Below, piece by piece: positions 47,341-58,334 of a stretch of 64,000 bases of DNA. The DNA lies in contig NC_083604.1 of assembly GCF_029168945.1 (NCBI RefSeq), positions 14,004,812 through 14,068,811 on the forward strand, given 5' to 3'. The position numbers and the translations under genes were made by a program. The DNA is from Cannabis sativa. Its lineage: Eukaryota; Streptophyta; Magnoliopsida; Rosales; Cannabaceae. A model generated the notes under the pieces. That model was not told where the DNA came from. It ran no database searches and saw only the letters and a list, made by a program, of their open reading frames with translations. The number at the start of each line of letters is the position of its first letter. The stretch's first letter is position 1.

Positions 47341-49110
47341 ACCCATCCCCTCTCTCTTCTTCTCTCTTTGTTCTTCACTGCCGAGCTCCCCACTAAATGA
47401 ACAAAAAAAAAATTCTTCACTCATTCTCTACTCATTATCTTCAATTCACTACACTATAATCTACTACACTACAAGTTATACTACCTATTTTTTTTCAATT
47501 TTGGACGGAGCATCATACACAGAGCAACATATGCAAGTAATGGGTATTTTTTTTATTTGAGTAATCTTATTTTTTGTTGTTATAATTAGTTTATAATGTT
47601 GTTTTGATGCTTGATCTGTGGATTGTTGCTGTTATTTTGATGTTTTGTGTGTTAAAATGCTTTCTGCCTGTGAATATTGCAATTTTCCTAGTTTCTGTAA
47701 TTTTTTCGTCTGGCCCGATGGGATCCGATGCATGCCCGATTGGGGTCCGATGCTATGTAAAAAATAGCTGACAGGGGTGAAGGCCCAATGGGGGCCCGAT
47801 GGAGGGCCCGATTGGGTCCGATGGGTACCAAAAAAATTAGTTTTTTGTTTATTTTGTGGGGTCGGGCCTAATTGTGTCCGATGGGTCCAATGGGGGTCCG
47901 ATTATAGTTCGAAAAATAGTTTTGGGGATTTTTTAGGCCCGATTGGATGGGTGTCTGATTGGTGTCTGATTGGGGTTTGATTAGGGTCTGATGGGGCCCC
48001 AAAAATTGGTTTTTTGTTTAATTTGTGGGATCGGGCCCGATGTTGTCTGATTGGTCCGATTGGTGTGTCCGATTATAGTCCAAAAAATAGTTTTGGAGAT
48101 TTTTGTAGGCTCAATTGGATAGGTGTCTCATTGGTGTCCGATGGGAGTCCGATTGGTGTCCGATTGTTTTCATATTTATTGCATTGAAAGATTTTGGATA
48201 ACTTTTCTGTGAGATTTTTGTTCTAAATTATAATTGTATTTTTTAAAAATGTATGTGACAGGTTCAACTGTTAATGCGTTTGTTATGTATAATGGTGTGT
48301 GGGAGCTTGAAGGTAGAGATTGGGTTTATAAACGGGCCAAAAATTTAACATTTGACATTGATCCGAGCGTAAGCTACTCAAGTTTGGTTGATCTTTTGTA
48401 TGAAGAATTGGATGTTGACAAAGTGGAGTATGACTTGAAATTGGAAGTAAATTACAAGTACATGAAAGGCTACACGTATCGCTTTGAAGTTATTGGAAAT
48501 GATAAGCGTGCAAGGTACTTTTTGTCTACACTTGCGAAGAAGCCAGATGAATTTATTCCCTTGTTTGTGACTTTGTTAAAGCAGAATGTTTGTGTCGATC
48601 CTAGTCCCACACCAAGTTCTGTAAAGGACAATCGTAGCGAGGTTGGGAGTTTTGTTACAGAAATAAATCTAGAGGTGTTGGTTGCTGAGGTATTACCTAA
48701 ATTAAAAACTATGATGCCGAGTGTTGATATTATAGCACAAATGCCCTTCATTGATGGTTTTTTTGATGGTCCAAACCCTGAATGTTATGTTGAGGGCAAT
48801 GATGACGTAAGACAACCAAGGTACAGAGGTCCCTGTTGCTGTAGCTTTGAACGTGACTCCACTATCGTACCAAATACCACCAAGGCCACCGACACGGAAA
48901 AGAATGCCCCGCAGAGAAAATTGCCAAACACTTGGTACTAGTAGTAGTCGTCCAGGCAAAACCAGTAATGCTAGAGGAACCACTGACAGTACAGATCCTA
49001 ATAATGCTAGAAAGACCAATGATGCTAGTGGTCCTACTGTTGCTCGAGGGACCAATGTGACTGGATTGTTCGATCCATTTTATTCTTTGACCAGTTATCG
49101 TAAATTCAAG
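47341..49110 (+). pseudogene. Mutator-type transposase gene with the catalytic core deleted
   Basis: A CT-rich leader (47345-47540) with a possible donor (GCAAGTAATG near 47535) is followed by a minisatellite intron and an acceptor TGTGACAG at 48260. The frame 48261-48941 encodes the N-terminal domain seen in plant MuDR-type transposases (AFVMYNGVWEL, then YSSLVDLLYEELDVD). After a frame change the sequence gives IPPRPPTRKRMPRRE, like the basic Pro-rich C-terminus of these proteins. The DDE catalytic domain and the zinc knuckle are absent, so it is a deletion derivative. Assignment is by recall of the family pattern, so moderate. Confidence 0.55.
47700..48175 (+). repeat. CCGAT-rich minisatellite with a ~169-bp higher-order unit
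   Basis: Many short units of the form GTCCGATTGGG or GCCCGATGGG. A longer block (TTAGTTTTTTGTTTATTTTG at about 47838 and its variant at about 48006) repeats with a period near 169 bp. It lies in the presumed intron of the transposase gene. Confidence 0.8.
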
Positions 49111-49704
49111 GAGAAAATACATACAAAAGAAAACATCGAGGATCATAATCATTATATATCTAGTGGTCACTATCTGCCACATAATGAAACAATATTTAGC
49201 GAGGCTAAGCCTACACCAAACAACCTGCTTGTAGTTGCAAATCCCTGGCTTCAGAAGGCTATTATACAAATTAGCAGATCGAAGCTTATTATTTCTAACA
49301 GCAGCAAGGATATTTTGTTTACTAAATCTATCTCTCAAATGGCATAGTTTCCTCCAGTACAAGCTAGAATCAGCAGCTAACATATACTCCCAGAAGTCAT
49401 CCCCTTTCAAATGAACACAGTTGATCCACTTGACCCAAAGCAGGTCGTGTTTCCCCATCACTGCCCAAACATACTTAGGAAGGACGGCCCTATTCCAATT
49501 TGCTCCATCCAAACTCACCATGGGACTTAGGCAAACAAACTTTGTCCCGAGACGCCATATGGATATTGCTCCTACTTTCTTTAACATCCCAAAGAAAGCC
49601 ACGATAGAGCTTTTCTACCTCTTTTATAATGCTTTGAGGAAGAATAAAGATGTTCATCTCATAGTTACGGAGACCCAACAATTAAGTGTGCATTTAACTA
49701 TTTG
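49110..49704 (-). pseudogene. LINE ORF2 C-terminal fragment
   Basis: On the minus strand: IFILPQSIIKEVEKLYRGFLWD, then in another frame LPKYVWAVMGKHDLLWVKWI and FWEYMLAADSSLYWRKL, then AVRNNKLRSANLYNSLL and WCRLSLAKYCFIMWQIV. This is the end of RT and the zf-RVT region of a plant L1-type element, broken by frameshifts. It belongs to the same family as the pieces at 37735-42830. Its upstream side is cut at 49704 by a Copia LTR. Confidence 0.8.
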
Positions 49705-49850
49705 TGTTATAAAATAATATAGAATAAAATAAGAAGAAGATGAAGAGAGAAAGAGAAACTGAATTGGAATTTCTTAGTTGTTTATTCCAATGGGGTGAAC
49801 CCCTATTTATACATATACAAGAGTCAAATATTAAGAAACTAAGAAAAAAT

Positions 49851-51741
49851 TGTTGGGTTTTATGCCTTAAATAAAACTCTGTTTCAATGTAATCTATTTT
49901 ATTTAACATCAATAAAGAAACAGAAGTATTTTTCATTCATTTGTGTATGTTTTGGTTCACTTAATCAATTGCTTGTCTATTTGATTTATAAATTCATCTT
50001 AAACCCTTTTCACATACTTGATCCTGTTTATTGTGTTGTCATTACATTGGAAAGTAAACATGACTATGTGAATAAAGTTTACTAGATTTATCAGACACAG
50101 GGTTTTACTGATATGATAATCTACAACAAGAGTTTACTTGCATTTGGAGAAATGCTATGTTCTTTCCAGAATATTGGTTAAAGTAAAGCTCAGGTTGGAT
50201 GCATGGAGTATGCATCGGAAGGGACCGATATTGAACTTTGACTTAGATTTATTAAACTTACCGTAAAATCTATTCAAGTCAATATCGCCTAGTTGATCCT
50301 AGATCAAATGTTCTTAATCCTGTTTATGATTAGGCTCAATCTCGAAAGGCTATTCGTGTTCTTTGATTTGTTAGTTAAGCCTACTTTTAGGTCAGGGTGA
50401 TACGTACATTTTGGGAACACGGTAGTGCAATTGAGTGGGAGCGCTAACATAAACATGGAATCTATAGCTTCTATATGGCGAATAGTAAGCAAAGGATGAT
50501 CTCCTTCAAGCTTGACCAAACAAACATAAATGGTGGAGTACTCATTTCACATAAGCTGAAATATCATTTATACGGGGTCAAGTGTTTTAAGGATAAAATA
50601 CATTGTAGGGTGTAACGGTAATCTAATCCCTTTACAGTGTAGATCATTCATATAGAGGATCATTGATCAAATTAGGATTATAATAATGGATAACTAATGA
50701 TGTGTCTACATGGTAGAACATATAGAGCATTCTATATACTGAGAGTGCAATTCTAAGTTCTATGCGTGGATTCAACGAAGAATTAATAAGTTAGTGAATT
50801 TTAGTAATAAATTCTTGATCTACTTATTGGAAGCTCGGTTATATAGACCCATGGTCCCCGCACTAGTTGAGATAATATTGCTTGTAAGACTCATGTAATT
50901 GGTTTTGATTAATCAATTATAATTCTCAAATTAGACTATATCTATTTGTGAATTTTTCACTAAGTAAGTGCGAAATTGTAAAGAAAGAGTTATTAGGGGC
51001 ATATTTGTTAATTATGATACTTTGTATGGTTCAATTAATAAATATGATAAATGATAATATTATTTAATAATTATTTATAGTTATTAAATAGTTAGAATTG
51101 GCTTTTAAATGGTTGAATTAGAAAATTGGCATTTTTGAGAAAATCAGATACAAAAGTGATAAAACTGCAAAATTGCAAAAAGTGAGGCCCAAATCCAATA
51201 AGCCTTGGCCGGCCACTTTTATAGGATTCATCCTCTGATATTTTCATTATTTTAATGCCAAATAATTCAAACTTAACCCTAGTGGAATGCTATAAATAGG
51301 TAGTGAAGGCTTCAGAAAAATAACACACTTTCCATTCAGAAAAAACTGAGCCTCTCTCTCTACCTTTGGCCGCCACTCTCTCTCTCTCTTCTTCCTTAGA
51401 CTTTTAAAACCCCTTAGTGATTAGAGTAGTGCCCACACACAGCAAGAAATACCTCAATCATAGTGAGGAAGATCGTGAAGAAAGATTTTCAACAAAAGGA
51501 GTTTCAGCATCAAAGATTCAGAGAAAGAGATCCAGGTTCAGATCTTGATAATACTCTGCGACAGAAAGGATACAAGGGTTAGAGATCTGAACGGAAGGAG
51601 TCATTTAATTCCGCTGCACCCAATGTAAGGTTTCCTAAACTTTATATGTGTTTATTTCATCGTTTTAGAAAGTTCATATTTAGGGTGTTAAACAACATAC
51701 TTGTGAGTAGATCTAAGATCCTGGTAAAATAATTTCCAACA
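49851..51741 (+). repeat. 5' LTR of element C
   Basis: 1891 bp, TGTTGGGTTTTATGCC...TTTCCAACA. TATA box at 51291-51298. It resembles the family B LTRs over its whole length but is clearly a separate subfamily. Confidence 0.95.
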
Positions 51742-51760
51742 ACTGGCCTCAGAGCCATGC
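51742..51760 (+). other. primer binding site of element C
   Basis: ACTGGCCTCAGAGCCATG, a variant of the initiator-Met primer site, identical to that of element B. Confidence 0.7.
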
Positions 51761-52011
51761 TAATTGATTTGCTTGCAAGAAATTTGGACTTTAAAACGAT
51801 TGTTTGATGTTTTGGATGGTATCATGTTGTATTGGGTGTTATTTGATGATTGATTGATGTTTGTGAATTTTCCTGAAAAATAATTGAATATTTATTTCTG
51901 GAATTATTTTTATTGGATAGTATGGAAAAAATTAAGCAAGTTACTTTTTTACGGAACTCAATTTCGATTTAATTTGAATTAGTTATGATTTTTTGAATTT
52001 TCAAAAAAAAT

Positions 52012-52141
52012 CGGGGTTGAGCAGCACACCTCATGCGCGCGCTGATTTCATGCAAATCCTGCTGCCGCCGAGGTTGCACGCCCATGTCACCCCAGCACGC
52101 GCGCGGACGGGTATGCACAACATCCCGTCCGTACAGCTCGC
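52012..52141 (+). other. GC-rich island in the element C leader
   Basis: About 130 bp with ATGCGCGCGCTG and CAGCACGCGCGCGGACGGG, in the same place as the island of element B and with the same right edge CCGTACAGCTCGCA. The core is shorter and different. Confidence 0.75.
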
Positions 52142-54670
52142 AATTTTTTCGTTTTTCTTCGTTTTTTCATGCTTTTTCATGGAATTAACTTCCAAATTTT
52201 TTGTGTAGTTCTGTATTTATACATTTACTATTCCTAATTCAATTCTAATTATCATAATTAATTTATTTAATATTTTTTAAATTTAATTCATGGTATTAGT
52301 GTAATTTGAATTTGAAATAGTCAATATCTATCTTTTTTGCTTAATTATCTATCTTATTTTTAAATTTGATTATATCTTATCTTATTTTTAAATTTAAGGT
52401 CACATTTTAAATTTTTAAATTAATTTTTTTTAAATAATTTGATCTTATTTAAATTTAAAATAAGATAACTATAATCATGTAATTTTAAATAGATGTAAGA
52501 TATTTTGCTAACTTTTAAATTTTGTTATTTTATTTATTTAAATTACATTTAAAATCTGAAAAAGATATTCATTTATCTTTTTTTTTAAATTTTTTATTTA
52601 ATTTTTATTTATAAAATAACATTTAATTTTTAAAAGCAGTTAGCAAATTTTGAGATGATATTTAGGTTGGTTGAAACCTAATTTTTCAAAATTGTAGGTT
52701 TAATTTTAAATAATTAATTTTTAAATTTCGAAATTTTTTTTGAATTTTTTTTTAAATTTTCGAAAATAAATTTTTATTTATTTAATTAATTATATTTTGA
52801 AATTATTTATTTAAAATTAAATAAATCCTACATCCAACTATCCAGCTAACCTTGTTGCAGGAGTATGTGTTTTAGCTTGTTTGTAAGTTTTTAAAACCTA
52901 TTATTGCTTGATTGCAAATAGCCATGGTTAACTTGTTGACAGATCCAATGATCTGATTTTAACTCATGGCTCCCTTGGTCAAGTAAATAATTTGTAACAG
53001 GTATATTTACAATCTTCTTTCATCTGTGTATGACCTAGCAACATGATAGGACCCATCCAAAGTGTGCCTGTGTGAGCCTATGTGTTTAATTCATTATAGA
53101 TGCATATAGGTTGTTGTTGCTAAATAAAATATCATAGTTCTTGATAGATTTTATTTAGGCCCATTTAGTTTTTGGGCCTATTCAATTAATAACAGTTGTT
53201 CATTTTAAGGTTAAATTCCTCTCTTTTGGGCCTTGTGTGAGAGTTGGGAGCCATAGTAGTGGGTACGACATACTGAACCCAGCACCCTCTCACATGAACC
53301 AACCCAATTGTGAAGGTCCATTTGCCTGATTTGAATAACTGTACTAGGTTAATTAAATTAGTTTAACCTAATAAAATTGATTAGCAACATAATTAATTTC
53401 ATTTATTTTGAAATTAATTTAAGAAAACCATAGTTTAAAGAATTTTATATTCTAAGCTAAACTATATGTATTTTCTTGTATTTAATTAAATATAGAATTA
53501 TAACCATCTAGATTCTTTCTGAAGCTTAATTTAAATTTTTCATTAAATATTCATATTTAAGTTGATATTTAGTTATTTACAACTAACCAACTTAAATCTG
53601 AATATCTTTTGGATTTAAAATTTCAAAATTAAGTTGAGAAATTTTAGGCATTGGTTATTAAGATTCTTTAGATATTTTTTAAGTTAATATCTTTTCGAAT
53701 ATTAACTTAAAATGGAATATTCTAAATATTTTTTAAGTTAATATCTTTTCGAATATTAACTTAAAATGGAATATTTTCAAATTAAGTGGTTACAACTTAA
53801 TTTTAATTTAATTAAATCTAATTTGAAAGATATTTAAGTTAATTTTTTAGATTCTTCTAAAACAACTTAAACAAGATATTTTCAAATTTGTTCCATTTTA
53901 TTCGAATTTAAATAATAATTGAAAATTAGTTAAAGTTGATTTTTTATTTAAACCAACTTTGATTTGTAATTTTTCATTATTATAATATGGAACTTGTTCG
54001 ATATTTATTCGAATTTATTTTTCGAATTAATTAATAATTAAAAATTAATTAAAGTTGATTTTTTTATTTAAACCAACTTTAATTTGTAATTTTTCATTAT
54101 TATAATATCGAATAAAATGATTATACAAAATACATATTTTTTTTTTAAATAATGAGCTTTTAATCACGAGACATTCGATCTCCATTGTTGGTTTTACATC
54201 GCGTTTGTTTTAGTGAGTAATCCTCCCTAATGGAGGAACGTTCATTAGCAATTTTGCACCATTTAATCTCGAAAGATAAGTAGTTTGTAAGTGTTTTGTA
54301 TGGTATGGATCACCCTAATGGTGGCGACCATACTTGACTTGCAAATTATGAAACAATGGTGGAAGCTCATAAGATAGAATTGCCTTGACTCTCGCCTAAA
54401 CGGGACAACGCTGAATTTCAATCTTGATCGAATAAAAGGTTACTAGAATGGTTATCATTTTAGATGAGTTGACAACTCTATTCAATGGATGATGCTTTGA
54501 CTCTCGCCTAAACGGGACATTGTATCAGTTTGTTGAAAGACCTTGGAAAATAAACTATGTTAGATTTAGTATTTCTATAACATATATGATTATTTATTAT
54601 TTTCTGAACTGTGTATGAATTTATGAACCAAAACCTTACTTCTGTTTTATTGATGTGTTGTAGTGTCATT
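52142..54670 (+). other. AT-rich leader of element C
   Basis: Non-coding. It includes a 54-bp tandem duplication (53672-53775) whose unit is a perfect hairpin (AAGTTAATAT, 8-base loop, ATATTAACTT). A second duplication (about 53925-53990 and 54050-54115) has AAAGTTG paired with CAACTTT. The hairpin TCCTCC-GGAGGA (54221-54237) and twin motif (54387-54406 and 54499-54518) precede gag. Confidence 0.75.
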
Positions 54671-55446
54671 ATGAATAACCCTCACCTCGATCCTCTCCTA
54701 GTTAATATCTTAGCAAAAGAACTCTATAATGTGAAAATGCATCCTGGTAGTTGCATAAACTCGCACCTGTTGATGATGAATAAGAAGTTCTAAAAGGCAA
54801 ATCTACTAGGAATGATTTATCAAAAAAACAATGGGTCCAACTCATCCTTAATAGTCTTCCTCCGGAGTATAATGAATTTGTTATCTCTTACATGATCAAC
54901 AATTCCAACTCCTCCGACATGGACAAGCTTGAAGCAGAATTACGAGCTCATGAACGGAATCTGATTGCAATGGGTCCCCTTGGGTTCGCAATTCATAATC
55001 AGAGGAAAAGGACTTGGTATGAAGGATCTAGCAAAGCTGCTTCTTCAAGTACAATTATCAGACATAATCTTCTATGTTCGAATTGTAATGAAAAGTGACA
55101 TCCTGAAGAACGATGTCCCAGGCTTTAAAATAATTCAAACAAAGGTAATGCTTTTGTCTTTGAGTCATGTGTTTTAGAGAACGACAAATCTGTCTGGATT
55201 GTTGATTCTGGGTCTACTAACCATGTATGTTCTTCACTGCAGTTGCTTGAAACTTGGGAAAATCTGCTTCCAGGAGAGTTAAAGCTTAAAGTTGGCAATG
55301 GGGAATTAGTATCGGTCAAAGCTAGAGGAAAAGTCCGCATCAAGTTTCAACAAAGATTTTTAATTTTAGAAATTTTTTTATTTATTCCAAACTTTAGTAG
55401 AAACTTGATTAGTGTCTCATGTTTGCGAACACAATCTTATATATAG
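54671..55446 (+). pseudogene. gag and protease of element C, internally deleted and with stops
   Basis: The ATG at 54671 gives MNNPHLDPLLVN, but most of the Gag domain seen in family B is missing. The remaining middle part (LILNSLPPEYNEFVISYM) is in the same frame as pol. The zinc knuckle C-x2-C-x4-H-x4-C is present around 55075-55115 with a TGA (55096-55098) in place of its conserved Gly. Another stop follows near 55126. The protease has the catalytic DSGST around 55203-55217, and a TAG at 55444-55446 separates it from pol. No functional Gag could be made. Confidence 0.82.
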
Positions 55447-55506
55447 AATTTTTCGAGTACAAATTGTTCAATTTCTCGTAATGGATTTCAAATATGTGTT
55501 GTTACC

Positions 55507-58278
55507 ATGGAACAAGGGCTTTATGTTTTAAGACCGAATACACAAATCTCACTAAATAGTGAACTTTTCAATGTAGCTAAACCTAGAAACCTCAAAAGAA
55601 AAGAGATTGATAATGATGATCAAACTTGTCTATGGCATTTACGTTTAGGTCATATAGGCTTTGATAAACTCAATAGGCTAACCAAAGGCGGTCCATTGAA
55701 AAATGTCGTCTTAGGTGAACTGCCAGTATGCGAGTCCTGCCTAGAAGGAAAAATGACTAAACGTTCTTTCTCTGCAAAGGGAGAGCGTGCCAAAATTCCC
55801 CTAGAGTTAGTGCATTCCGATGTCTGCGGACCTTTGAATGTCAAAGCCCGAGGTGGTTATGAGTATTTTGTCACTTTCATTGACGATTTCTCTAGATATA
55901 GTTTTCTTTACCTAATGCAAAAGAAATCTGAAACGTTTGAAAAGTTTCAAGAATTTCATGCTTTGGCTCAAAACCAATTAAGTAAATCATTAAAGATCTT
56001 GCGAACTGATAGGGGTGGAGAACATATGGATATGCAGTTTAAAGATCATTTAATTGAACTTAGAATTGAATCCCAATACACTGCCCCAGGCACTCCACAA
56101 CAAAATGGAGTTGCAGAAAGAAGAAATTGCACTCTTTTGGAAATAGTTAGGTCTATGCTGAGTTATTCAACTCTGTCTACGTCCTTCTGGGGATATGCTA
56201 TACAAATGGCAAATGACATTTTAAATGTTGTTCCATCTAAAGCAGTCCCTAAGACACCCGTCGAACTTTGGAATGGTCGTACACCTAGTTTACGCCACTA
56301 CAGAATTTGGGGGTGCCCTGCTCATGTCTTAAGAAAGAAAGAAGGAAAACTTGAATCACGTACCGAAGTATGCATGTTTGTCAAAAATTCTAAAGAGACT
56401 AGGGGTGGACTATTTTATAGTCATAAGGATAACAAAGTGTTTGTTTCTACAAATGCTAATTTCCTTGAAGAGAACTATATTAAAGACAACAAACCGAAAA
56501 GTAAAGTTTTTCTAGAGGAATTGCTTTCAGATATAAGTCCTTCCAATGTTCCGTCCTCCTCCACACGTGAAGAGGACAATCCCACTCCCTCAGTTGAACC
56601 AACTGAGAAATCTACTACTAAAGTTTCTGTTCAGAAGATCACCGCACCTCGTCGTAGTGGGAGGGTTTCAACAAAACCAGCTCGTTATGGCTTGGATGGT
56701 GAAATCAAAATGGTCGTAGGTGATGGTATTGATGACGATCCATTAACCTATAAACAGGAAATGGCTAGTCCGCAGCGGAAACGATGGTCGGCCGGCATGG
56801 ATTCAGAAATGGATTCCATGAAAAAGAACAAAGTCTGGGAATATGTAGACGCACCTGACAACTATCATCCGATAGGATGCAAGTGGATTTACAAGAAGAA
56901 AAGAGGAGCTGGAGGCGAAGTCGAAACTTTTAAAGCTAGACTTGTAGCCAAGGGTTATACCCAAAGAGAAGGCGTGGACTATGAGGAAACTTTTAGTCAT
57001 GTTGCCACGCTCAAATCCATCCGAATTCTTCTCTCCATAGCTACTGCTTTCGATTATGAAATCTGGCAAATGGATGTCAAGATTGCCTTCCTTAATGGGG
57101 TACTTGAAGAAACCATCTATATGGAGCAACCAGAAGGTTATGTTCTTCCTGGGCAGGAAAAGAAAGTTTGCAAATTAAATAGGTCTATCTATGGACTTAA
57201 GCAAGCTTCTTGCTCATGGAACAAAAGGTTTGATGAAATCATCAAGACCTACGGCTTTCTTCAGAATGAAGATGAACCTTGTGTTTACCAACTCAAGGAA
57301 GACCAAGTAGTAGTATTCTTGGTCCTTTATGTTGATGACATTTTGATTATTGGAAACAATGTCAAGAAAATGACTCACATCAAGGAATGGCTCAACACTC
57401 AATTCGATATGAAAGATTTGGGTGAAGCAGCCTATGTTCTTGGTATTCAAATTATAAGAAACCGAAAGAACAGATCTCTTGCTCTCTCTCAAACAACCTA
57501 CATAGACAAAGTCTTAGAGAGATTCTCCATGAACAACACCAATGGGGCAAACATGCCTTCTAGATATGGTATTCGTCTATCTAAGGAACAGTCTCCGACT
57601 GATCCTCAAGAGATAGAGGACATGGCAAAAATTCCCTATGCTTCTGCAGTTGGAAGTCTAATGTATGCAATGTTATGCACTAGACCTGACATCTGCTATG
57701 CAGTTGGAATCGTGGGCAGGTATCAGTCTAATCCAGGACATGAACATTGGAATGCAGTTAAGTATATTCTGAAATACTTAAAGAGTACAAGGAATCTTGT
57801 GTTAGTCTACAAGGGTAGTTCTTTGAATCCCATAGGCTACACTGATTCAGATTTCCAGGCAAGTCTTGAAGACAGGAAATCTACATCTGGGATGGTGTTT
57901 ACTCTTGAGGGTGGAGCAGTGGTTTGGAGAAGTGCAAAACAAACCGCGATATTGGACTCGACTATGGAAGCTGAATACATAGCTGCAGCCGAAGCTGCTA
58001 AAGAACTTGTCTGGCTAAGAAAGTTCTTCACCAGTATAGGTGTCGTTCCTGGAATGCAAAAGCCTCTGGTCCTACTTTGTGATAACAATGGACCAATAGC
58101 AAACAGTAAAGAACCTCGAAGCCACAAGAGAAGCAAACACATTGAAAGGAAGTATCACATTATCAGAGAATACGTGGCAAGAGGGGATTTACTAGTTGAG
58201 AAAGTTGACACAGAGGACAACCTAGTTGATCCATTTACCAAAGTCTTGGCCGTGACAGCATTTGAAAAGCACCGTTAG
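55507..58278 (+). CDS. integrase, reverse transcriptase and RNase H of Copia element C (intact frame)
   Basis: 923 codons without a stop, starting at an ATG in good context (ACCATGG). Zinc finger H44, H49, C75, C78; integrase core D105, D168, E204; RT with MDVKIAFLNG and YVDD at residues 608-611; RNase H with TDSDFQAS, STMEAEYIAA and CDNNGPIA. The frame is also open upstream to 55447 and is the same as gag and protease, so it would normally be made as part of a longer polyprotein. The TAG at 58276 comes 8 codons before a second in-frame stop (58303), so the very C-terminus may be clipped. All catalytic residues are present; activity is plausible if the protein is expressed. Confidence 0.93.
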   Translation: MEQGLYVLRPNTQISLNSELFNVAKPRNLKRKEIDNDDQTCLWHLRLGHIGFDKLNRLTKGGPLKNVVLGELPVCESCLEGKMTKRSFSAKGERAKIPLELVHSDVCGPLNVKARGGYEYFVTFIDDFSRYSFLYLMQKKSETFEKFQEFHALAQNQLSKSLKILRTDRGGEHMDMQFKDHLIELRIESQYTAPGTPQQNGVAERRNCTLLEIVRSMLSYSTLSTSFWGYAIQMANDILNVVPSKAVPKTPVELWNGRTPSLRHYRIWGCPAHVLRKKEGKLESRTEVCMFVKNSKETRGGLFYSHKDNKVFVSTNANFLEENYIKDNKPKSKVFLEELLSDISPSNVPSSSTREEDNPTPSVEPTEKSTTKVSVQKITAPRRSGRVSTKPARYGLDGEIKMVVGDGIDDDPLTYKQEMASPQRKRWSAGMDSEMDSMKKNKVWEYVDAPDNYHPIGCKWIYKKKRGAGGEVETFKARLVAKGYTQREGVDYEETFSHVATLKSIRILLSIATAFDYEIWQMDVKIAFLNGVLEETIYMEQPEGYVLPGQEKKVCKLNRSIYGLKQASCSWNKRFDEIIKTYGFLQNEDEPCVYQLKEDQVVVFLVLYVDDILIIGNNVKKMTHIKEWLNTQFDMKDLGEAAYVLGIQIIRNRKNRSLALSQTTYIDKVLERFSMNNTNGANMPSRYGIRLSKEQSPTDPQEIEDMAKIPYASAVGSLMYAMLCTRPDICYAVGIVGRYQSNPGHEHWNAVKYILKYLKSTRNLVLVYKGSSLNPIGYTDSDFQASLEDRKSTSGMVFTLEGGAVVWRSAKQTAILDSTMEAEYIAAAEAAKELVWLRKFFTSIGVVPGMQKPLVLLCDNNGPIANSKEPRSHKRSKHIERKYHIIREYVARGDLLVEKVDTEDNLVDPFTKVLAVTAFEKHR

Positions 58279-58318
58279 AATTTAGGATTAATTGATATGT
58301 ACTAATTAGTTTTATATT

Positions 58319-58334
58319 AGTGCAAGTGGGAGTT
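58319..58334 (+). other. polypurine tract of element C
   Basis: GTGCAAGTGGGAGTTT directly before the 3' LTR, identical to that of element B at 33620-33635. Confidence 0.7.
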
